Part shown: piece after piece, positions 50,900 through 59,273 of the stretch | Numbering within the stretch: position 1 is the first letter of the stretch | How the letters are laid out: every line of letters begins with the position of its first letter | Source of the DNA: Streptomyces zingiberis | Lineage (GTDB): Bacteria; Actinomycetota; Actinomycetes; Streptomycetales; Streptomycetaceae | Reading direction: 5' to 3' | Length of the DNA: 64,000 bases | NCBI RefSeq assembly: GCF_012034935.1 | Contig: NZ_JAATEN010000002.1 | Location: 62,001 to 126,000 of the forward strand | Translations under genes and position numbers: made by a program | The notes under the pieces: model-generated | The model's database searches: none | The model's input: only the letters and a program-made list of their open reading frames with translations | What the model was told of the DNA's origin: nothing

Positions 50900-52033
50900 A
50901 TGAATGTACTGCGCCTCCGCGGAGCCGCGGCGGCGGCACTCGCCGCCACCACTCTGCTCGGCGGGCTCGGCCTCCCCTCCGCGCCCCCGGCCACCGCTGC
51001 GGAAACCCCGCCCGCCGCCCGCGGCGCGGCGCACGGCGTACCCGGCGGGACGCTCGCCGGGGCGGCGGCCGCCTCCGGCCGTTTCGCCGGGACCGCCGTC
51101 GCGGCGGACCGGCTGGACGACCCGGCCTACGCGCGTATCGCCGCCACACAGTTCAGCGGCGTCACTCCCGAGAACGCGATGAAGTGGGAGTCGGTCGAGC
51201 CGGAACGCTCGCGGTACACCTGGGACGACGCCGATCGTATCGCGGACTTCGCGGACGCGAACGGCCAGGACCTGTACGGGCACGTCCTGGTGTGGCACAG
51301 CCAGCTCCCCGCCTGGCTGAACGAGGGGGACTTCGCGCCCGCCGAGCTCCGCACCCTCATGACCGACCACATCGCCGCCACCGCGGGCCGCTACCGGGGC
51401 CGGGTGGACCGCTGGGACGTGGTCAACGAGGCGTTCGACGAGGACGGCACCTTCCGCGACACGATCTTCCACCGGGCCCTCGGCGAGGACTACATCGCCG
51501 AGGCGTTCCGGGCCGCCCACCGGGCCGACCCGGGGGCGGAACTCTTCATCAACGACTACAACACCGACGGTCTCGGCCCGAAGAGTGACGGCATGTACCG
51601 GCTGGTGAAGAAGCTCACGGCGCGGGGCGTGCCGATCCACGGCGTCGGCTTCCAGAGCCATCTGGTCCTCGGGCAGCAGCCGGAGAAGATGCGGGCCAAC
51701 CTCCAGCGCTTCGCCGACCTCGGGCTGGACGTCGTGATCACCGAGCTCGACATCCGCATGGACCTGCCGGTGACCCGCAAGAAGCTGCTGCGGCAGGCCG
51801 CGGAGTACCAGGCGGTCACCGACGCCTGCACGGCCGTCCGCCGCTGCGAGGGCGTCACCGTGTGGGGCTTCTCCGACGCCGACTCCTGGATCCCCGGCTG
51901 GTTCGAGGGCGAGGGCGCGGCCTGCCCGTACGACGAGGCGTACCGGCCGAAACCCGCCTACCACGCGATGCGGCTCGCCTTCACCCTGGCCGGATGGCGG
52001 AGCGGGCCGCCCGGCGGCCGCCGGATGTCCTGA
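50900..52033 (+). CDS. Secreted GH10 endo-1,4-beta-xylanase
   Basis: 377-aa enzyme with an N-terminal signal peptide (Arg near the start, then AAAAALAATTLLGGLGLPSA, cleavage near residue 35). The GH10 barrel follows: TPENAMKWESVEPERSRYTW, GHVLVWHSQLPAWL, WDVVNEAF with acid/base Glu177, and VITELDIRMD with nucleophile Glu282. There is no cellulose/xylan-binding module; the protein stops after the catalytic domain, with a short basic tail. It is divergent from bxlR, linking xylan depolymerisation outside the cell to uptake by BxlEFG. Confidence 0.94.
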   Translation: MNVLRLRGAAAAALAATTLLGGLGLPSAPPATAAETPPAARGAAHGVPGGTLAGAAAASGRFAGTAVAADRLDDPAYARIAATQFSGVTPENAMKWESVEPERSRYTWDDADRIADFADANGQDLYGHVLVWHSQLPAWLNEGDFAPAELRTLMTDHIAATAGRYRGRVDRWDVVNEAFDEDGTFRDTIFHRALGEDYIAEAFRAAHRADPGAELFINDYNTDGLGPKSDGMYRLVKKLTARGVPIHGVGFQSHLVLGQQPEKMRANLQRFADLGLDVVITELDIRMDLPVTRKKLLRQAAEYQAVTDACTAVRRCEGVTVWGFSDADSWIPGWFEGEGAACPYDEAYRPKPAYHAMRLAFTLAGWRSGPPGGRRMS

Positions 52034-52376
52034 CCCGGCGCGTCGTTCACGCGGCTGAGGCGCCCCCGGCCCGCAGGGGGCCGGCACCGCCCCGGGCGGG
52101 GTGCCACGCACCGCCGCCCGGCCTCGCCCCCGGCGCGCCCGGGGGCGCGCGACGGGCCGGGGGGCGCCGGACGGGTGTCCGGTGCCGGGTGTCCGCGGCG
52201 GCACCGGAGCCGGTTCCCGGCGGCGCGGGCCCGGCCGGAACGGTTCCGCAGGGCTTCCGGGAGCTTCCGGGCCGGGGCCCTCCGCGCGGGGGCGTCCGGG
52301 GCGGCAACCGGCGGCCGGGACGGGCCGACGGTCCTGCCGGGCACGGCGGTGCTGCCGCGCGTGGCGGGCCGCCGTC
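52034..52376. terminator. Gap with terminator between xylanase and nirD
   Basis: 343 bp between convergent genes without a gene. A 9-bp hairpin CGCCCCCGG / CCGGGGGCG (52125-52133 / 52139-52147) and a palindromic GGCACCGCCCC stretch near 52083-52105 are the likely terminators. Confidence 0.55.
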
Positions 52377-52838
52377 TCAGCTCCGGCGGACGGCGTAGAC
52401 GTCCACCGCCACCTCCGGGTCGTCCAGGCAGCGGCCGGTGGTCAGGTCGAAGCGCTGCTTGAGCAGCGGGGAGGCGACGAACGGCGGGCCGCTCCGCCCG
52501 CCGCCGAGCAGCCCGCGGGAGAGGACGCAGGCGCCGGTGAACGGGTCGCGGTTGCCGATGGCGTGCAGCGTTCCCGTGCGGTCCAGGAAGACGGCCGCCT
52601 GCCGCCCGTCCGGGAGCAGCGCCGCCACCCCGCGGCCCGGGGTGAGGACGGCCGTCTCGCACACCGGGAACCAGCCGGTGGGGAGCAGGAGTTCGACGCG
52701 GGTCCCGGTGGTCCCGGTGGTCCCGGTGGTCCCGGTGGTCCCGGTGGTCCCGGCGGTCCCGGTGGTCCCGGTGGTCCCGGTGGTCCCGGTGGGCGCGGTG
52801 GTGGTGAGGGTCGCGGTGGTGGCCGCCGTGGTGGTCAT
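52377..52838 (-). CDS. nirD: Nitrite reductase (NADH) small subunit NirD
   Basis: 153-aa subunit of assimilatory nitrite reductase. The C-terminal ~105 residues are the Rieske-like NirD fold without iron-sulfur ligands: WFPVCETAVLTPGRGVAALL, AIGNRDPFTGACVLSRG and ASPLLKQRFDLTTGRCLDD. The first ~45 residues are an abnormal Thr/Gly run produced by a 9-bp minisatellite. The ATG at 52838 overlaps the nirB stop by 4 nt. It works with NirB to reduce nitrite to ammonium. Confidence 0.92.
   Translation of the reverse strand: MTTTAATTATLTTTAPTGTTGTTGTTGTAGTTGTTGTTGTTGTTGTRVELLLPTGWFPVCETAVLTPGRGVAALLPDGRQAAVFLDRTGTLHAIGNRDPFTGACVLSRGLLGGGRSGPPFVASPLLKQRFDLTTGRCLDDPEVAVDVYAVRRS
52701..52799. repeat. 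9-bp minisatellite at the 5' end of nirD
   Basis: Ten contiguous copies of GGTCCCGGT (52701-52790; copy six ends GGC) plus a degenerate eleventh. On the coding strand each unit is ACCGGGACC, encoding Thr-Gly-Thr. Copies are nearly identical, so expansion looks recent or actively homogenised. Confidence 0.95.
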
Positions 52839-55540
52839 CGCGTGGAGCTCCCTTCGAGGGTGCGGACGGGGAGGACGGGGCCGGCCAGGATCTCCAGGTC
52901 GGGCTTGACCTGGTCGCGCTCCGGCACGAACCGCACCGTCGGGTCGGGGGTGTCCGGCGCGTTGACGAACGAGGCGAAGCGGGCCAGCCGCTCCGGGTCC
53001 GCGAGCGTCGCGCCCCACTCGTCGCGGTAGCCGGCCACGTGATCGGCCATCAGCCGCTCCAGCTCCTCGCAGATGCCGAGCGAGTCGCGCACGACCACGT
53101 CCCGGACGTGTTCCAGGCCGCCCTCGATCCGCTCCAGCCAGGCCGAGGTGCGCTCCAGCCGGTCGGCGGTGCGGATGTAGAACATCAGGAACCGGTCGAT
53201 GAGCCGGACCAGTTCGGCGTCGGAGAGGTCCTGGGCCAGCAGGTCGGCGTGGCGGGGGTCGGCGCCGCCGTTGCCGCCGACGTAGAGGTTCCAGCCGCTC
53301 GCGGTGGCGATCACCCCGAAGTCCTTGCCGCGCGCCTCCGCGCACTCGCGGGCGCAGCCGGAGACGCCGGACTTCAGTTTGTGCGGGGCACGCAGCCCCC
53401 GGTAACGCAGCTCCAGGTCGATGGCCATGCGCACCGAGTCCTGCACGCCGTAGCGGCACCAGGTCTGTCCCACGCAGGACTTCACGGTGCGCAGCGCCTT
53501 GCCGTAGGCGTGGCCGGATTCGAAGCCGGCGTCCACCAGCCGGGCCCAGATGGCGGGAAGCTGGTCCACGCGGGCGCCGAACAGGTCGATCCGCTGGCCC
53601 CCCGTGATCTTGGTGTAGAGGCCGAAGTCCCGGGCCACCTCGCCGATCACGATGAGCTTGTCGGGGGTGATCTCCCCGCCCGGGACGCGTGGGACGACCG
53701 AATACGAGCCGTTCCGCTGGAGGTTGGCGAGGAAGTGGTCGTTGGTGTCCTGCAACGCGGCCTGCTCACCGGCCAGGACGTAGCCGTCGACGCCGATGCT
53801 GGGCGCCAGCGAGGCGATCACCGAGGCGGCCACGGGCTTGCAGATCTCGCAGCCCTCGCCGCCCCTCGCCGCCTCCCGGCCGTGCTCGTCCAGCAGCCGC
53901 GCGAAGGAGGTCAGCCGGCGCACGCGCACGATCTCGTACAGCTCGGCGCGGGTGTGCGCGAAGCAGCCGCAGAGACCGCGGTCGACACCGATGCCCTGGG
54001 CCGTCAGCTCGTCGTTGACGAGGGTGGTGAGCACCTTGACGCAGCTCCCGCAGCCCGTACCGGCCTTGGTGCACTTCTTGACCTCGGGCACGGTGCCGCA
54101 GCCGTGCCCGGTCACCGCGCCGCGGATGGTGCCCTTGGTGACGTTGTGACAGCTGCAGATGACGGCCTCGTCGGGCAGCGCGGACGGCCCCAGCGCCGCG
54201 GGCGCCCCGGCCCCCGCCGGCAGCACGAGCTGCTCCGGCGGCAGCGGCGGGACGGTGCCCACCAGGGGGCGCAGCGTCCCGTACGCCTCGGCGTCGCCGA
54301 CCAGCACCCCGCCGAGCAGTGCCCCGTCGGAGCCGACGACGAGCTTCCGGTAGACGCCGGAGCGCGAGTCGGCGTACACGACGTCGAGGCAGCCCTCCGC
54401 CGTGCCGTGCGCGTCCCCGAAGCTGGCCACGTCGACCCCGAGCAGCTTCAGCTTGGTGGAGGTGTCGGCGCCGGTGAACCCGCCGGGCGGGGCCGCGTCC
54501 CCGGTGGCGGCGTCGATGGCACAGGCGGCCGTCCCGGCCATCTCGTAGCCGGGCGCGACCAGCCCGTACACCGTTCCGTCGGCCGCGAGCGCGCACTCGC
54601 CGATGGCGTAGACGGCCGGGTCGGAGGTGCGGCAGCTCGCGTCCACGGCGATGCCGCCGCGCTCGCCGACCGTCAGCCCGCAGTCGCGGGCGAGCTGGTC
54701 GCGGGGGCGCACGCCGGCGGAGAAGACCACCAGGTCGACGGCGAGCTCCGACCCGTCGGAGAGCGCCATCCCGGTCACCGCGCCGTCCGGGCCCGCGGTG
54801 ATCTCCTGGGTGGCGGCCCCGGTGTGCACGGCGACACCGAGCCCCTCGACGGTGCGGCGCAGCGCGGCGCCCCCGCCCTCGTCCACCTGGACGGGCATCA
54901 GCCGCGGCGCGAACTCCACGACGTGCGTCTCCAGTCCCAGCCCCTTCAGCGCCCCGGCCGCCTCCAGCCCGAGCAGCCCGCCGCCGACCACGGCGCCGGT
55001 GCGGGCGCCCGCGGCGTACGCCTCGATGGCCAGCAGGTCCTCGATCGTGCGGTAGACGAAGCAGCCCTCCGCGTCCTTGCCGGGCACGGGCGGGACGAAC
55101 GGGTACGAGCCGGTGGCCAGCACCAGCGTGTCGTAGCCGAGCGTGCGCCCGGCGCGCGAGGTGACGGTGCGCGCCGCCCGGTCCACCGCGACCACCGGGT
55201 CGCCCAGGTGCAGCTCGATGCCGTGGAGGCGGAGGAAACCCGGTTCGCCGAGCGCCAGCTCCTCCGCGGTGCGGCCGGAGAAGTACGAGGTGAGCTGGAC
55301 ACGGTCGTACGCGGCACGGGGCTCCTCGCAGAAGACCGTGACCCGCGCCCGCTCCGTCACCCCACGCTCGGCCAGCACCTCCAGGAACCGCTGGCCGACC
55401 ATCCCGTGGCCGACGAGCACGACGGACGGGCGGTCGTCCGGGGGAGGTCCGCCGGCGCGGGCGGGGGCGTGCGCCGGATAGCCGGGCGCGGCGGCGGTCC
55501 CGTTCTCGCCGTACGCGCCGGTGGTCAGGTCGGGTGCCAT
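52835..55540 (-). CDS. nirB: Nitrite reductase (NADH) large subunit NirB
   Basis: 901-aa enzyme with three parts: an N-terminal FAD/NAD(P) oxidoreductase (VVLVGHGMVGQRFLEVLAER, VVGGGLLGLEAAGALKGLG); a BFD-like 2Fe-2S domain (CSCHNVTKGTI, then CTKAGTGCGSCVK near residue 450-490); and a siroheme/4Fe-4S domain with CVGQTWCRYGVQDS and GVSGCARECAEARG. It reduces nitrite to ammonium with electrons from NADH. I chose ATG 55540 because GAGGTTGCTGAC precedes it. It follows the FAD oxidoreductase by one base and overlaps nirD, forming one operon. Confidence 0.95.
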   Translation of the reverse strand: MAPDLTTGAYGENGTAAAPGYPAHAPARAGGPPPDDRPSVVLVGHGMVGQRFLEVLAERGVTERARVTVFCEEPRAAYDRVQLTSYFSGRTAEELALGEPGFLRLHGIELHLGDPVVAVDRAARTVTSRAGRTLGYDTLVLATGSYPFVPPVPGKDAEGCFVYRTIEDLLAIEAYAAGARTGAVVGGGLLGLEAAGALKGLGLETHVVEFAPRLMPVQVDEGGGAALRRTVEGLGVAVHTGAATQEITAGPDGAVTGMALSDGSELAVDLVVFSAGVRPRDQLARDCGLTVGERGGIAVDASCRTSDPAVYAIGECALAADGTVYGLVAPGYEMAGTAACAIDAATGDAAPPGGFTGADTSTKLKLLGVDVASFGDAHGTAEGCLDVVYADSRSGVYRKLVVGSDGALLGGVLVGDAEAYGTLRPLVGTVPPLPPEQLVLPAGAGAPAALGPSALPDEAVICSCHNVTKGTIRGAVTGHGCGTVPEVKKCTKAGTGCGSCVKVLTTLVNDELTAQGIGVDRGLCGCFAHTRAELYEIVRVRRLTSFARLLDEHGREAARGGEGCEICKPVAASVIASLAPSIGVDGYVLAGEQAALQDTNDHFLANLQRNGSYSVVPRVPGGEITPDKLIVIGEVARDFGLYTKITGGQRIDLFGARVDQLPAIWARLVDAGFESGHAYGKALRTVKSCVGQTWCRYGVQDSVRMAIDLELRYRGLRAPHKLKSGVSGCARECAEARGKDFGVIATASGWNLYVGGNGGADPRHADLLAQDLSDAELVRLIDRFLMFYIRTADRLERTSAWLERIEGGLEHVRDVVVRDSLGICEELERLMADHVAGYRDEWGATLADPERLARFASFVNAPDTPDPTVRFVPERDQVKPDLEILAGPVLPVRTLEGSSTR

Positions 55541-55541
55541 G

Positions 55542-57371
55542 TCAGCAACCTCCGTCAGGGGTGAGCAGGTGCAGCAGGGGAGCGGAGGGCAGCGGCTCGT
55601 CGCCCTCCCAGGTACGGGCGAGGGCGCCGACGGCACCGAGATCGCCGAGGAGGATCCCGCCGACGAGCCGGTCACCGCGGACCACGACCTTGCGGTACGC
55701 GCCGCGCGTGGCGTCGGAGAGATGGACGACGTCGTCCCCCGGCGCCGGGGTGGTCTCGCCGAAGGCGGCGAGGTCGAGCGGGCCGGGAGGGGCCGGCGGA
55801 TCGAGGGGATCCGGAGAGCCCGGAACGGCCGGAGGGCCGATGTGAGAGCCGGGAACGTCGCGAGAGCCGGGAAGGCCGTGTGAGCCGGGAAGGCCCCGCG
55901 GGCCGGGACGCCCGGGGGCGCCGGGGGGCCCTGGGAGACCGGGCGCGCCGCCGGCGCCGGCCGGGCGCGGCCCGGACCAGGCGGGCAGGGAGAGCCGGGT
56001 CAGCGCACGGGTGCCGTGGTAGCGGGGGGCGGGGACGGGGGGAGCGGTGCCGGGTCCGCCGGTGCCGGGAAGCGGACCGCTGTTCGCACCGGGGCCGCGG
56101 TCGTGGCCTCCTCCCCGCCCGTCGGCCCGCCCGTCGGAGGGGCCGACGTGGGGCCCGCCGTGGGCGCCGTCGAAGGGACCGTCGAGATGGCCGGTGGGCC
56201 GGGGCCCGTGGCGGCCGTCGCGACGGCCGGGTGGCCCGCCGGCGGCCAGCAGCCGGGCCAGTACATCGGCCTGTTCCTGGGCGGCACCCGCCAGGCCGTA
56301 GAGCGTCCCGTCGTGTTCGGCGCAGTCGCCGATGGCGTGGATGCGGGGGTCGCTCGTGCGCAGCTCGTCGTCGACGACGATGCCCCGGGCGACCTCCAGC
56401 CCGGCGGCCACGGCCGGCCCGGTGCGCGGCCGCACCCCGCAGGCGAGGACGACGATCTCCGCGTCCAGCCGGAATCCGTCCGCGAGTTCGACGGCGGTGA
56501 CGGCGCGGGCCGGGACCGCGCGGCGGGCCGGGAACGGGCCGGTGTCCGTGCCGCAGCCGCAGCCGCAGCCGCAGCCGCAGCCGGATTCGGCCCCGGCCCC
56601 GGTACCGGAACGGGAGCCGGCCACCAGGCCGGACCCGGGGTCCGCGCCCTCCGTCGCCTCCCCGGCCTCCCGGGTGCACAGCCCCCGCACCCGGCACTCC
56701 GTGTGGACCTCCACGCCCAGCGCCTCCAGATGGCGGCGGAGCAGGCGGGAGGCCCCCGCGTCGAGCTGCCGTTCCATGAGCAGCTCGCCCTGTTGCGCGA
56801 GAACCACCCGGGCGCCCCGGAGGGCCAGCGCCCGCGCGGCCGAGACGCCGAGCAGACCGCCGCCGATGACCACGGCGCGCACGCCGGGGCGGACGGCGGC
56901 GCCGAGCGCCCGGCAGTCGTCCAGGGTGCGGAACGGGTGGACACCGCCCGGCAGCTCCCGCCCGTCCGGCCCGAACAGCCCGCGCAGCGGCGGCAGGACG
57001 GGGTTGGATCCGGTGGCCAGGACGAGGGTGTCGTAGGGCACGGTCCGGCCGTCGTCGCGGAGCACCCGTCGCTCGCGGCGGTCGATCCGGACCACTCGTA
57101 CCCCGGCGAGCCGGACCACGCCGGCCGGGGGCCCGGGCAGGGCGATCACCTCGGGCCCGTACCGCCCGGCGAGCACCTCGGCCAGCAGGACCCGGTTGTA
57201 GGGGCCGTGCGGCTCCTCGCCGATCCAGGTCAGATGGGGGCCACCGGGCGTGCCGCCGCCGAGGGCGGCGAACTGCTGCACGAACCGCGCCCCGGCCATA
57301 CCGCCGCCGACCACCACCACACGGTGAGGCCCCGGCTCCGGCTCCGGGTTCGGCTCCCAGTTCGAGGTCAT
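55542..57371 (-). CDS. NirB-like NAD(P)/FAD-dependent oxidoreductase with low-complexity inserts
   Basis: 609-aa flavoprotein of the NirB N-terminal type: VVVVGGGMAGARFVQQFAAL (FAD dinucleotide fold), PYNRVLLAEVLAG, VVIGGGLLGVSAARALALRG (NAD fold), and HAIGDCAEHDGTLYGLA. A C-terminal segment (LSDATRGAYRKVVVRGDRLV) is also NirB-like, but no BFD or siroheme domain exists. Two unusual inserts occur: five Cys-Gly pairs (56551-56580) and a ~120-residue Gly/Pro/His-rich part including collagen-like Gly-X-Y triplets (about 55776-55962). It likely supplies electrons in nitrate/nitrite assimilation. ATG 57371 overlaps the Uma2 remnant stop. Confidence 0.86.
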   Translation of the reverse strand: MTSNWEPNPEPEPGPHRVVVVGGGMAGARFVQQFAALGGGTPGGPHLTWIGEEPHGPYNRVLLAEVLAGRYGPEVIALPGPPAGVVRLAGVRVVRIDRRERRVLRDDGRTVPYDTLVLATGSNPVLPPLRGLFGPDGRELPGGVHPFRTLDDCRALGAAVRPGVRAVVIGGGLLGVSAARALALRGARVVLAQQGELLMERQLDAGASRLLRRHLEALGVEVHTECRVRGLCTREAGEATEGADPGSGLVAGSRSGTGAGAESGCGCGCGCGCGTDTGPFPARRAVPARAVTAVELADGFRLDAEIVVLACGVRPRTGPAVAAGLEVARGIVVDDELRTSDPRIHAIGDCAEHDGTLYGLAGAAQEQADVLARLLAAGGPPGRRDGRHGPRPTGHLDGPFDGAHGGPHVGPSDGRADGRGGGHDRGPGANSGPLPGTGGPGTAPPVPAPRYHGTRALTRLSLPAWSGPRPAGAGGAPGLPGPPGAPGRPGPRGLPGSHGLPGSRDVPGSHIGPPAVPGSPDPLDPPAPPGPLDLAAFGETTPAPGDDVVHLSDATRGAYRKVVVRGDRLVGGILLGDLGAVGALARTWEGDEPLPSAPLLHLLTPDGGC

Positions 57372-57850
57372 GTCCCGAGCCTGCGGGGGCGCTGTTTCCC
57401 GTCCGCATCCCCGCTGTTACCCCGGGGGAACGCTGCCCTCAGCGGCGGCCACCCCGCACTGTGAGCGGCGGCGGGCGGTGTGACCGCCGGTCCCTCGGCG
57501 GCTCGGTCCGTTTCCGGAGCCCCGAAGCCTTCGGTTTCGAGTTCGCATCCGAAGGGCTCGGGGAGGTGCAGCCGCTCGCCGAAGGTGACGGTGGTCCGGG
57601 AGCGGTAGCCCTGTTCGGAGGTCCCCCGGAAGAGGGTGACCGTCTCCGCCTGCATGTCCACGAGCAGGTACACCGGGACCTGCCTTCCGTAGACCTCCAG
57701 CTTCTCGGCCCAGGCGTCGTCCTTGGTGGAGACGGAGGTCGGCTCCGCGACCAAGGAGAGGGCTTCCCCCGGGATGCGGATGCTCCGGTGTTCGAAGGCG
57801 GCTTCGTCCGCGACGAAGAGATCGGGTCCGTAGGCACGAGCCGCTCCCGG
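57368..57850 (-). pseudogene. Truncated Uma2 family endonuclease-like gene
   Basis: The frame reads AYGPDLFVADEAAFEHRSIR, then LVAEPTSVSTKDDAWAEKLE and VPVYLLVDMQAETVTLF, matching the C-terminal half of Uma2 (DUF820) PD-(D/E)XK proteins, with the D, E and K positions kept. An in-frame TGA at 57853-57851 cuts the frame, no ATG or GTG start exists (only TTG at 57754), and the N-terminal ~80 residues of the family are missing because the next gene lies there. The last ~40 codons are unrelated to the family and overlie the nir promoter. Probably a decayed gene. Confidence 0.75.
57394..57431 (-). promoter_or_regulatory. GlnR-like box upstream of the nir operon
   Basis: On the minus strand the order is GTTCC-n6-GTAAC-n6-GATGC-n6-GAAAC, half sites starting exactly 11 bp apart (57431-57427, 57420-57416, 57409-57405, 57398-57394). 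The published actinobacterial GlnR pattern is gTnAC-n6-GaAAC repeated. Match is partial but phasing is exact, and the site lies 23-60 nt before the first nir-operon start codon. Confidence 0.6.
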
Positions 57851-57896
57851 TCATCCGAACGCGTGAACGGGAGCGGCGGGGCGGCCCGCCCCGGGC

Positions 57897-59228
57897 TCAG
57901 CGGGCGGCCGGGCCGGGTGGCGGTCCCAGGTCCGGGCCGCCGCCCAGGTACACCTCGGCGAAGGAGGTGGCGGCGGCCTCCGACTCCAGCAGCCGCCGCA
58001 GCCGCGCCCCGGCCGCGCCCGCGCGGAACGGGTCGCCGGAGGAGGGGCCGTGCATCACCTCCGACAGCCACTGGGAGAACTCCTGGTAGGCCCAGACCCG
58101 CCGCAGGCAGGCGTCGGAGTAGCCGGCGAGCCCGCGGTCGTCACCCGCCGTGAAGTGCGCGATCAGCGCCTCGGCCAGCAGGAACGCGTCGTTCAGGGCC
58201 AGGTTCATGCCCTTGGCCGCGATCGGGGCGACGAGGTGTGCGGCGTCCCCCGCCAGGAAGAGGCGGCCGAAGGACATCGGGGAGATGACGTAGTTGTGCA
58301 GGTCCAGCACCACCTTCTCGATCAGCGGGCCCTCGGCCGGCGGCGGGGCGCCCTCGGCGGCGAGCCGGGTGGCCAGCTCGGTCCACACCCGCTCGTGGGA
58401 CCAGGCCGCGGGGTCGTCGTGGGGCGGGCACTCCAGGTAGTACCGGGTGATCTGCGGGGTGCGGGCCATGTGGGCGCCGAAGCCCCGTGGATGCAGCCCG
58501 AAGACCACGCCGTCCGCGGACGGGGGAGCCTCGGCCAGCAGGGCGAGCCAGCCGACGCCGTAGTCGTGGCGTGCGACCAGCGCGCGTCCGGCGGGTATCG
58601 CGCTCCGCGTCACTCCCCGCGCGCCGTCGCAGCCCGCGATGAAGTCGCAGACCAGCCGGTGGCGCTCACCGGTCTCCGGGTCGGTGTACGTCACGGAGGG
58701 CCATCCGCCGTCGATGTCGTGCACGGCGACGTCCCGCACCTCGAAGCGCACATCACCGCCGGGGAGCCCCGTCCCGCCGCCGTACCCGTCCGCCCGGCCG
58801 TCCCCCTCCGTCTCGCCGTCCGCGTAGGCGGAGATCAGATCGGTGACGAGCAGCGGCTGCGGATAGAGGAAGTGGCGGTGGCCGGAGAGCGCGCCGGGCC
58901 GCACCCGGTGCCGCCGCCCCGCGAAGCGGAACTCGAACTCCGCCTGGGTCCCGGCCCGGGAGAGCAGCCGCCCGGCCAGCCCGTACCGCTCCAGTCCGCG
59001 GACCGCCCACTCCTCCATGAACCCCGCACGCTGGAAGGTCTCGATGTACCGCCGGGACCGCGCCTCCAGCACCACGCAGGCGACCCCGGCGCGGCGCAGG
59101 ACGTTCGCGACCGTCAGCCCGGCCGGTCCGGCGCCGACGACGACCACGGAGGTGCGGGAGACCGACTCCGGGGCGGCGGGGAGGCCGCTGGACGGGACGG
59201 GCGCGGGGTGGGGCGGAGGGGTGCCCAT
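57897..59228 (-). CDS. pobA: FAD-dependent 4-hydroxybenzoate 3-monooxygenase-like protein
   Basis: 443-aa class A flavoprotein monooxygenase. VVVVGAGPAGLTVANVLRRA binds FAD, CDFIAGCDGARGVTRSAIP is the DG motif, and LAGDAAHLVAPIAAKGMNLA is the GD motif with the sequence style of p-hydroxybenzoate hydroxylase; EFSQWLSEVMHG near the end also fits. It would convert 4-hydroxybenzoate to protocatechuate. Length exceeds the usual ~394 because of an N-terminal Pro/Ser extension and a Gly/Asp insert near residue 135. No other beta-ketoadipate genes are in view. Divergent from a TSUP exporter. Confidence 0.83.
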   Translation of the reverse strand: MGTPPPHPAPVPSSGLPAAPESVSRTSVVVVGAGPAGLTVANVLRRAGVACVVLEARSRRYIETFQRAGFMEEWAVRGLERYGLAGRLLSRAGTQAEFEFRFAGRRHRVRPGALSGHRHFLYPQPLLVTDLISAYADGETEGDGRADGYGGGTGLPGGDVRFEVRDVAVHDIDGGWPSVTYTDPETGERHRLVCDFIAGCDGARGVTRSAIPAGRALVARHDYGVGWLALLAEAPPSADGVVFGLHPRGFGAHMARTPQITRYYLECPPHDDPAAWSHERVWTELATRLAAEGAPPPAEGPLIEKVVLDLHNYVISPMSFGRLFLAGDAAHLVAPIAAKGMNLALNDAFLLAEALIAHFTAGDDRGLAGYSDACLRRVWAYQEFSQWLSEVMHGPSSGDPFRAGAAGARLRRLLESEAAATSFAEVYLGGGPDLGPPPGPAAR

Positions 59229-59243
59229 GGGCGGGGGTCCTTA

Positions 59244-59273
59244 CGTTCGGGCGGTCGTTCGGGCGTTCGGTCG
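59244..59273. promoter_or_regulatory. Direct repeats upstream of pobA
   Basis: CGTTCGGGCG at 59244-59253 and 59256-59265, and CGTTCGGTCG at 59264-59273, lie 16-45 nt before the pobA start. They may be regulator half sites. The remaining 59229-59571 gap between divergent genes shows no gene; it also has GGCCGG-rich repeats at about 59280-59310. Confidence 0.4.

Noticed and set aside
43544..52033. Complete sugar ABC importer including ATPase
   Set aside because: No ATPase gene is present in the cluster; a shared ATPase elsewhere must be assumed.
52701..52799. CRISPR-like regular repeat
   Set aside because: Units are contiguous 9-bp copies with no spacers; it is a coding minisatellite.
55880..57464. 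Plus-strand frames opposite the NirB-like oxidoreductase
   Set aside because: Shadows of the minus-strand gene; no family similarity and very skewed composition.
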